A stretch of DNA of 64,000 bases. Source: Bradyrhizobium sp. RD5-C2. Lineage in GTDB: Bacteria; Pseudomonadota; Alphaproteobacteria; Rhizobiales; Xanthobacteraceae. The stretch lies in NCBI RefSeq assembly GCF_019972155.1, contig NZ_BOVL01000024.1:1-64000 (forward strand), read 5' to 3'. Under the pieces are notes generated by a model. It did no database searches, was not told where the DNA came from, and saw only the letters and a list, made by a program, of their open reading frames with translations. Positions 1 to 7,600 of the stretch are shown in pieces. Every line of letters starts with the position of its first letter. Positions within the stretch are counted from its first letter, which is position 1. A program made the translations under genes and the position numbers.

Positions 1-2813
1 GCACCCGTCGAGCCGGTGGCTCCCGTTGCACCGGTCGAGCCGGTCGCACCAGTTGCACCCGTCGAGCCGGTGGCTCCCGTGGCACCCGTCGAGCCGGTTG
101 CACCAGTTGCACCGGTCGAGCCGGTTCGGCCAGTCGCCCCTGTCGAGCCGGTGGCGCCTGTAGAACCCGTCGCCCCTGTTGCGCCGGTCGCACCGGTGCG
201 CCCGGTTGCACCAGTGTTGCCTCGCGGGCCCGTCGGGCCCGTAGGCCCTGTTGGTCCGGTCGCACCCGTCGCTCCGGTTCGGCCAGTGGCACCCGTCGAT
301 CCGGTTGCACCCGTCGAGCCCGTGGCTCCGGTCGCACCTGTGGCTCCGGTTGCTCCAGTGCCTCCTGTTGCTCCCGTCGCGCCCGTGGCCCCCGTCGAGC
401 CGGACGCACCAGTTGCACCCGTCGAGCCGGTTGCGCCGGTGGCTCCGGTTGCACCTGTCGAGCCCGTGGCTCCGGTCGCACCTGTGGCTCCCGTTACCCC
501 GGTCGATCCGGTTGCGCCGGTCGAACCCGTCGCGCCAGTCGCACCAGGATCGCCGGTCGCGCCGGTGGCACCCGAAGCTCCGGTGTCACCTGTTGCTCCC
601 GTTGCGCCTGTCGAACCAGTGGCCCCAGTCGCGCCGGTTGCACCGGTCGATCCGGTCGCACCAGTCGAGCCGGTCGCACCCGTCGAGCCCGTAGCTCCGG
701 TCGCACCTGTGGCTCCGGTTGCTCCAGTGTTACCTGTTGCTCCCGTCGCGCCTGTCGAACCAGTGGCCCCAGTCGCGCCGGTTGCTCCGGTCGATCCGGT
801 CGCACCAGTCGAGCCGGTAGCTCCCGTCGAGCCGGTGGCTCCGGTTGCACCTGTGGCTCCGGTTGCTCCAGTGTTACCTGTTGCTCCCGTCGCGCCTGTC
901 GAACCAGTAGCCCCAGTCGCGCCGGTTGCACCGGTCGCACCAGTCGAGCCGGTCGCACCCGTCGAGCCCGTAGCTCCGGTCGCACCTGTGGCTCCGGTTG
1001 CTCCAGTGTTACCTGTTGCGCCTGTCGAACCAGTGGCCCCAGTCGCGCCGGTTGCTCCGGTCGAGCCGGTAGCTCCCGTCGAGCCGGTGGCGCCCGTCGA
1101 ACCAGTGGCCCCCGTCGAGCCGGTGGCGCCTGTACGCCCGGTCGCACCCGTTGCCCCAGTGGCGCCGGTCGAACCGGTTGCACCGGTGCGACCAGTCGCA
1201 CCAGTGTTGCCGCGCGGACCCGTCGGTCCCGTAGGCCCTGTCGGTCCGGTCGCACCCGTCGCACCGGTCCGGCCGGTCGCACCCGTCGCGCCCGTGGCAC
1301 CGGTTGAACCTGTAGCTCCAGATGCGCCCGTTGCACCTGTGGCTCCGGTTGATCCTGTCGAACCCGTCGAGCCGGTTGCTCCCGTATTACCAGTTGCTCC
1401 TGTCGAGCCCGTGGCTCCCGTCGAACCCGTCGCGCCAGGATCACCGGTCGCTCCAGTTGCGCCAGTCGAGCCGGTGGCTCCCGTCGCACCCGTGGCGCCC
1501 GTCGAACCCGTGGCTCCGGTTGCACCAGTGTCGCCTGTCGCACCGGTCGAACCTGTAGCGCCGGTGTCGCCCGTCGCTCCTGTCGCTCCGGTCGATCCTG
1601 TTGCGCCGGTGTCACCCGTCGCGCCTGTTGCTCCGGTCAATCCTGTGGCGCCGGTTGCGCCGGTGTCACCCGTCGCACCCGTGGCGCCGGTCGAACCCGT
1701 GGCTCCGGTTGCGCCGGTGTCGCCCGTCGCACCCGTGGCACCGGTCGAACCTGTGGCTCCAGTCGCGCCGGTATCTCCGGTCGCGCCTGTTGCTCCGGTC
1801 GATCCTGTGGCTCCGGTTGCGCCGGTGTCACCCGTCGCACCCGTGGCGCCGGTCGCACCTGTGGCGCCGGTTGCGCCGGTGTCACCCGTCGCACCCGTGG
1901 AGCCGGTCGCACCTGTGGCGCCGGTTGCGCCGGTGTCGCCCGTCGCGCCTGTTGCTCCGGTTGATCCTGTGGCTCCGGTTGCACCGGTGTCGCCCGTCGC
2001 ACCCGTGGCGCCGGTCGATCCTGTGGCTCCAGTCGCGCCGGTGTCGCCCGTCGCACCCGTGGCGCCGGTCGATCCTGTGGCGCCGGTTGCGCCGGTGTCG
2101 CCCGTCGCACCCGTGGCGCCGGTCGCACCTGTGGCGCCGGTTGCGCCGGTGTCGCCCGTCGCACCCGTGGAGCCTGTCGATCCTGTGGCACCGGTTGCGC
2201 CGGTGTCGCCCGTCGCGCCTGTTGCTCCGGTCGATCCTGTGGCTCCGGTTGCACCGGTGTCGCCCGTCGCACCCGTGGCGCCGGTCGAACCTGTGGCTCC
2301 AGTTGCGCCAGTGTCGCCCGTCGCGCCTGTTGCTCCAGTCGCGCCGGTATCGCCCGTTGCACCGGTCGATCCTGTGGCGCCGGTATCACCCGTCGCACCC
2401 GTGGCGCCGGTCGCACCTGTGGCGCCGGATGAGCCTGTCGCCCCCGTTGCGCCAGTCGCACCTGTGGAGCCGGATGAACCTGTCGCGCCAGTCGCACCCG
2501 TAGCGCCGGTCGAACCTGTGGCGCCGGATGAACCTGTCGCGCCCGTAGCTCCCGATGCGCCAGTCGTACCTGTGGTTCCGGTTGATCCTGTCGCGCCCGT
2601 CGAGCCCGTGGCTCCGGTCGCACCTGTGGCACCGGATGAGCCTGTCGCGCCCGTCGAGCCCGTGGCGCCGGTCGCACCTGTGGCACCGGATGAGCCTGTC
2701 GCGCCCGTCGAGCCCGTGGCTCCGGTCGCACCTGTAGCGCCGGATGAGCCTGTCGCACCGGTTGCGCCGGTCGCACCCGTGGCGCCTGATGCGCCGGTCG
2801 CACCAGTTGCACC
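1..2813 (-). repeat. Tandem 9-nt repeat encoding collagen-like Gly-X-Thr triplets
   Basis: The 9-nt unit, read on the minus strand, encodes Gly-X-Thr about 310 times with very few exceptions (for example GDP and GSS near the N-terminal end). There are higher-order units: a landmark encoding GPTGPTGPTGPRGNTG occurs near 207-255 and again near 1197-1245, exactly 990 nt (110 triplets) apart. Blocks with GDT in alternate positions dominate 1500-2400. Both the 9-nt unit and the longer units invite length change by slippage or recombination. Confidence 0.9.
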
Positions 2814-3698
2814 TTGATTGGAATTGAAGCCAGTGCCAGCAGAAGTTACAGCGTAGGTGCTGGTGTGGGTCCCACTGGTACCAGTTAGAGTAACACCAGT
2901 GTTGGCAACAACCCCATTTGTAATCGTGGCAAGCGTTGAGATTGTGCCACTGTTGTTCGCCTGTAAGTAGATGGTGTAGGTGTCTGAAGAACTCGAACTA
3001 GACGGAAGTACGATGGTCTCGCTGAAATTTTCATTACTACCGGTAAAAGAAGCTAGTGGTAGGATGAAACTGCCGACAATGATATTGTCAGTTGTATTGA
3101 CGACGTAAATTGTGACAGGGCCGTCATTCGAATCGTTGTCGAAGCTATTCGATCCTTTTGTTAGGCTTCCGCTTATTGTGAGCTCTGTGGTTGCCGCTAA
3201 GGCGCCGCCGTAAGCCAATTGCCCGGATCTGGTTAGCGGAGGTTGGGAAGCCGTAGATAAAGCCCACGCGCCTCCAAGCTTTTCAGCGCCTACTTTTCCA
3301 GTTGCACCGAAGATTTCGGCACCCGTCAATTGGACGAGCGCTTCGATAAATCTCTTGCCGACGGTCCCCGCGGAGGTGTCACAACTCCAAAGCCTTAAAT
3401 TACCTTCGATGGATAAAGATCGACCAATCTCCCGCAGGTCGTCCTTGTAGTTCGCGATCGTTTCGCGTGACCACTCTCCCGCCGTGAATGCAACCTTGCC
3501 AGGCGCCCCATGCGCCACGATGTGGATCGCATCGAGCCCGTCGATCCCCTCGAGCGCTTCGGCCATCTGCTGCGCGGCCGGCCTGCCGTGATCGAGCACC
3601 AGCGCCCGAACTTCGGGCCGGAGGTTTTCCAGCAGAGTGCTGAGATCGGGAACAAATGAATCGACAAAAAGAAACTCAGACTCAGACTTGCCACCCAT
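1..3698 (-). CDS. DUF4347 - collagen-like (Gly-X-Thr) giant protein, C-terminus beyond window
   Basis: The frame is open on the minus strand from ATG at 3698 to the left edge (at least 1,232 residues, no stop). Residues 8-165 resemble DUF4347, a domain found at the N-terminus of large secreted or surface adhesins; visible landmarks are FVDS (11-14), IHIVAHGAPG (58-67) and LWSCD (103-107). Residues 170-295 are a Ser/Thr-rich beta-type spacer. From residue 296 the protein is an almost unbroken Gly-X-Thr repeat (GAT, GST, GDT, GNT, GRT, GPT). No N-terminal signal peptide is visible, as in type I-secreted adhesins, but the C-terminus that would settle this is missing. GAAGGGG lies about 10 nt before the ATG. 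The product is probably a fibrous cell-surface protein. The neighbouring collagen-glycosyltransferase-like gene suggests glycosylation. Function is inferred. Confidence 0.85.
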   Translation of the reverse strand, partial: MGGKSESEFLFVDSFVPDLSTLLENLRPEVRALVLDHGRPAAQQMAEALEGIDGLDAIHIVAHGAPGKVAFTAGEWSRETIANYKDDLREIGRSLSIEGNLRLWSCDTSAGTVGKRFIEALVQLTGAEIFGATGKVGAEKLGGAWALSTASQPPLTRSGQLAYGGALAATTELTISGSLTKGSNSFDNDSNDGPVTIYVVNTTDNIIVGSFILPLASFTGSNENFSETIVLPSSSSSSDTYTIYLQANNSGTISTLATITNGVVANTGVTLTGTSGTHTSTYAVTSAGTGFNSNQGATGATGASGATGATGATGATGSSGATGATGATGSTGATGSSGATGATGATGSTGATGSSGATGATGATGSTGATGSTGTTGTTGASGATGATGSSGATGSTGATGATGATGSSGSTGATGATGATGSSGATGATGATGATGDTGATGSTGATGDTGATGATGATGDTGATGATGSTGATGATGDTGATGATGSTGATGATGDTGATGATGSTGSTGATGDTGATGATGATGATGATGDTGATGATGSTGATGATGDTGATGATGSTGATGATGDTGATGATGSTGATGATGDTGATGATGATGSTGATGDTGATGATGATGATGATGDTGATGATGSTGATGATGDTGATGATGSTGATGATGDTGATGATGSTGATGATGDTGATGATGLTGATGATGDTGATGSTGATGATGDTGATGSTGATGDTGATGATGSTGATGATGATGSTGATGATGDPGATGSTGATGSTGATGNTGATGSTGSTGSTGATGATGASGATGSTGATGATGATGRTGATGATGPTGPTGPTGPRGNTGATGRTGATGSTGATGATGATGRTGATGSTGATGSTGATGSTGATGSTGATGATGATGSTGATGNTGATGATGATGATGSTGATGSTGATGATGATGATGSTGATGATGNTGATGATGATGATGSTGATGSTGATGSTGATGATGATGSTGATGATGNTGATGATGATGATGSTGATGSTGATGSTGATGATGATGSTGATGATGDTGASGATGATGDPGATGATGSTGATGSTGVTGATGATGATGSTGATGATGATGSTGATGASGSTGATGATGATGGTGATGATGATGATGSTGATGSTGATGRTGATGATGPTGPTGPTGPRGNTGATGRTGATGATGATGSTGATGSTGATGRTGSTGATGATGSTGATGATGSTGATGATGSTGATGATGSTG

Positions 3699-3763
3699 CG
3701 GCCTAGCCCCTTCATCAATAACAAATGATGGGCCGCGCGCTTTTTGGCGCTCGGCCCGAAATC

Positions 3764-3806
3764 AAAAAAAAGACGCCGCCTGGCAAAACCGCTCAGGCGC
3801 CGCGTG
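3764..3806 (-). terminator. Rho-independent terminator
   Basis: On the minus strand the arms ACGCGGCGCCTG and CAGGCGGCGT form a stem of about 10 bp with a 2-nt bulge, followed directly by eight T residues. It overlaps the stop codon of the 135-residue gene and lies 66 nt before the start of the collagen-like gene. It should therefore limit read-through, so the collagen-like gene probably has its own promoter or depends on partial termination. Confidence 0.7.
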
Positions 3807-4200
3807 CACCAACTCCACTTGACGGCGGAGTATCCAAGTCACTTCGGACTGCCAGAAATTCGGCCGGCTGGAATTCGCCGTCGGATTGAAAAGTGCCGAT
3901 GTCGTAAGCGCCGGACAGGCGCGCCACTTTGAGCCGGATCTCGACGCCGTTGAAATGGTTCGAGGCGTCGGGAAGCGTGACCTGCGATACGATCGCCTTC
4001 GTATTGCGGTCGACAATGAAATAGGTGACGTTCTGGGTCGTCTGCCCGCGCGGCAAATTCCCGATGACCAAAATCTCGTTAATGATTCCCGCGGAGAGAA
4101 CTCCCGCGTATCTGGCAACGCCTGCCGCAGTTATCGGAGGTGCGATGGATGGGAAGTTGTGGGAAATCGACGACTTGCCGGCTCGACCTGACTTAACCAT
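3793..4200 (-). CDS. Hypothetical protein, 135 residues, upstream of the collagen-like gene
   Basis: I do not recognise the family. ATG at 4200 is preferred; a longer frame begins with TTG at 4272, but its extra residues are Arg-rich and look like chance coding. The N-terminal 35 residues are rich in Ser, Ala and Pro. The body (ILVIGNLPRGQTTQNVTYFIVDRN, then a region ending FQPAEFLAV) looks like beta strands. No signal peptide or membrane segment is visible. The gene points the same way as the DUF4347-collagen gene and ends in a terminator just before it, so it may be an accessory or regulatory partner; that is inference from position only. Confidence 0.6.
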   Translation of the reverse strand: MVKSGRAGKSSISHNFPSIAPPITAAGVARYAGVLSAGIINEILVIGNLPRGQTTQNVTYFIVDRNTKAIVSQVTLPDASNHFNGVEIRLKVARLSGAYDIGTFQSDGEFQPAEFLAVRSDLDTPPSSGVGARGA

Positions 4201-4499
4201 GCGACGCCACCCAATGCACGGACGAGGTCGACGCCCGGAGCCCCTTCGCCCGGAAACCGACGCTCGATCCAACTAGAAATAGTGGTTCAACCTTGGGTGG
4301 TTAGCCGCTACGCATACCTAAGCCATCAGCAAACAGCCAACGAACACATTCCAAGATTGAACGTCATTCCAAATACCCCCGCCTGAAGCGCAGACGGACC
4401 GCAGAAATTAATAATCGCTTAAGCATAAGCAGATCGAGAAAAATAGCGCAAGAAGATTCAAAATCGAGCGCGAGTTATGTCAAATTATTTCGGTTAACG

Positions 4500-4604
4500 G
4501 GTTCCATTAACAACGATTTGACTGCGCATCAGGCGGCGCAACTTGCTGAATTTGCTGCCCGAACATTTTCAGCTACGTTGTTTGCTGTTTCCGTTAATGG
4601 AACC
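4500..4604. promoter_or_regulatory. Divergent intergenic region with a 12-bp inverted repeat
   Basis: The 490-nt gap between the minus-strand collagen-side genes and the plus-strand glycosyltransferase is AT-richer than its surroundings and has no gene. It contains a perfect 12-bp inverted repeat: GGTTCCATTAAC at 4500-4511 and GTTAATGGAACC at 4593-4604. The second arm ends 85 nt before the glycosyltransferase start. Two inverted sites 81 nt apart could bind a regulator and loop the DNA, or mark two promoters. No regulator gene is adjacent. Confidence 0.45.
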
Positions 4605-4689
4605 AAAGGGCCGGCGCATGCCGTGTCGAACCGATCAACTCTTCTTCTAGTTTGAGCTTTTTGTAATTGCTTGCATCAACCTAAAAAGT

Positions 4690-7600
4690 TTGGCGGTGGC
4701 AGAAAATAAGCGCCTTTGCTTGAACATGATCGTCAAGAACGAGATGGCAAATCTCGAGCGCTGCCTGTCGGCGGTTGCTGATCACATCTTTTGCTGGGTC
4801 ATCTGCGATACTGGCTCGTCCGACGGCACGCAGGACTTCATCAGAACATTCTTTGCCCGGCGCAATCTTCCGGGTGAAATTCATACGATTCCCTTCCACG
4901 ATTTCGGCCAGGCCCGGAACGAAGCGCTCGATCGCGCCTGCGCTTCAAAGCTCGATTTCGACTATGTCCTGTTCAACGACGCCGATATGGAGTTCATTGT
5001 CGACGACGCCAAATTCCGCCAATCCCTTGCCGGTCCCGGCTATCGCCTCCTCCAACGCGCGTCGGGCGGATTGAGCTATTGGAACACGCGATTGGTGCGG
5101 CGTGACAGCGGCTCAAGGTATATTGGAGTCACGCACGAATATATCGACGTCCCCGGAGATGTCGTTGAATTGCACGGCGCCTGGTACATCGATCACGCCA
5201 GCGGGGCGAACCGCGGAGATAAATCGGAGCGGGATATACGACTGCTGGAAGCTGCACTCGAGCGGGAGCCGGACAACGCCCGATACTGGTTTTATCTCGC
5301 GTGGTCGTATCGAGATGCCGGCCAGTATGCCAAATCCGCGGCAACTTTTGCCAAGCGCGCCGAGATGGAAGGCTGGGACGAAGAGGCGTGGATGGCACGG
5401 CTGCAGCACGCGCGTTGCCTGCGAGATATGGGCGATGAAGACGCGTTCGTCAGCAAGGCGCTTGAGGCATTCAAGCAGCGGCCGACACGCGCCGAACCCC
5501 TCTACGATTTAGCACGATACTATCGGGAACGCGGCAGACATGAGACGAGCCTCCACTTTTCCGAGCTCGGACTTTCCATACCAGCTCCCGAGAGCGACAT
5601 CCTTTTCATCGAAACCGACGTCTATCAGACCGGCCTGCATGAGGAATTCTCGATCGCTGCGAATTACAGTCAGGACGCTGCCCGCTGGGACCGTGGGTAC
5701 TCAATCTGCAACGGATTAGCGCTCAACCGAGCAATTCCAGACGACCCACGCGAGCTCGCGCGGGCAAATCTATTCTTTTACCTACAGTCAGCGCAGCAGC
5801 TATTTGAATCGTTTTCGGCACAACCGGTGCATTACGATGTGCCTACAGGCTATCGGCCAACCAACCCATCCGTCTCGCGTCATGGAGATGACCTCTACCT
5901 CGTGCAGCGCGCAGTGAATTTTCGTCTGCTCGAAGATGGCACCTATGAGACCGACAGCGGCGATCCCATTCGGACCCGCAACTTTCTGCTACGGCTGGAC
6001 ACGAATCTCGGCGTGCAAACGTCGGCCGAAATCTTGCCGCCCGCCGACTTCCCAATAGCCCAGTTCGAGGAAGTGCAAGGACTCGAGGATATCCGTTTGT
6101 TCAGTTGGAATGGCTCGCTGTGGGGCAGTTCATGCGTCCGCGAGTTGAATGCCGAAGGCTGGTGCGAACAGTTGATCGCCCGGATTGAACAGCGAAGCAG
6201 TTCGGAAACCCGGCTCACCGATTGGCGCGTGCTTCGTCCTGAGGGTCCTCGACTCCACGAAAAGAACTGGATGCCACAAGCCAATGGCACAAGTCTGCGT
6301 TTCGTCTACTCGTGCGGCCCGACCAAGATCGTCAACGACAGGGGTGAACTTGTCTCAGAGAGTGATGCTGCCTTTGCCGTCGAACAGTTTCGGGGCGGAA
6401 CGCCACTCGTCGAATTCGACCATGGATGGCTCGCGCTCGTCCACGAAGTTCAGTGGCAGAACGATCGAAGGTTCTATCAGCATCGCTTTGTCTGGTTTGA
6501 TCGCGACAATCGTCTGCGCCGGCTTAGCCGACCGTTCTTTTTCAAGGACAAAGGTGTAGAATTTGCAGCTGGCCTGGCGTGGCATCCAGACGGCCGTCGG
6601 CTACTCGTGTCCTACGGGGTCGCCGACAGCGAGTCTTGGATCGCCTCGATCGATGCGACCGAGGTCCGCTCGACACTTGAGAGCGATCCGGCGTCCCGGC
6701 CTAAGGCTTCGGCTGTGTCGCCTCCTCTGCCGTCAGAGAACACGCCCAGAAGCGAACAGCACGTGGCGAAGGAGCCTAGATTGCCGCAACGAGTCGGAAA
6801 GTCGATCGGCTTATGCATGATCGTCAAGAACGAGGCCGCGGTCATCGACCGCTGTCTCGACAGCGTTCGGCCATTGATCGACTATGTGCTGATCGAAGAC
6901 ACAGGATCAACCGACGGCACGCAAGAGGTCATAAGGCAGTGGCTCGACAGAAATGGGCTGGCGGGTGAAGTCGTCGACGAACCGTGGCGGGATTTCGCAT
7001 ACAACCGATCGCACGCGTTAGCTTGCCTTCGCCGCAGACCGGACGTCGACTACGCCTTCATCATCGACGCCGACGACGCACTCACCATCGAGCCGGGATT
7101 CGACGTTGCTGGCTTCAAGTCTGGCATGTCCGCAGACCTCTATGACGCGGCGATCAACCACAACGGCATCCGTCATTATCGACCACACATTTGCAGCAAC
7201 AAAAAGGAGTTCTATTTTCGGGGCGTGCTCCACGAATTCGTCGAGGCGCCGGCCGACGCTGTTGGTCGAGAGACAGCTCCCGGCCTTGCGATCCAGATAG
7301 GCGGCGGGGGCGCGCGCAGCCAAGATCCTCAGAAGTACCGTAAGGACGCTGCGCTGTTGGAACGCGCCCTTCAGAGCGAGACGGATGCGTTTCTTCGCTC
7401 TCGTTATACGTTCTATCTTGCCCAAAGCTATCGAGACTGCAATGAACCCGAGAAAGCACTCCCCCACTACCTGGCTCGTGCCGAAATGGGCTTCTGGCAG
7501 GAAGAGGTATTCATTTCCCTCTACAGCGCGGCACGGCTCAAGGAGGCTCTTGCCCACGCAGATGACGACGTCATTGCGGCTTACCAGCGGGCCACCGACG

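Noticed and set aside
1..2813. CRISPR array or minisatellite without coding role
   Set aside because: The unit is 9 nt with no unique spacers, and it keeps one reading frame through the whole array.
16..2817. A 933-residue plus-strand open frame of APV/EPV repeats
   Set aside because: It is the antisense of the Gly-X-Thr repeat. The minus-strand frame continues into a DUF4347 domain with a start codon and ribosome-binding site, so that is the real gene. The low-complexity repeat keeps several frames open.
4599..4625. EcfG promoter before the giant glycosyltransferase
   Set aside because: GGAAC is present, but the downstream element is CGTG at 18-nt spacing rather than CGTT at 16-17.
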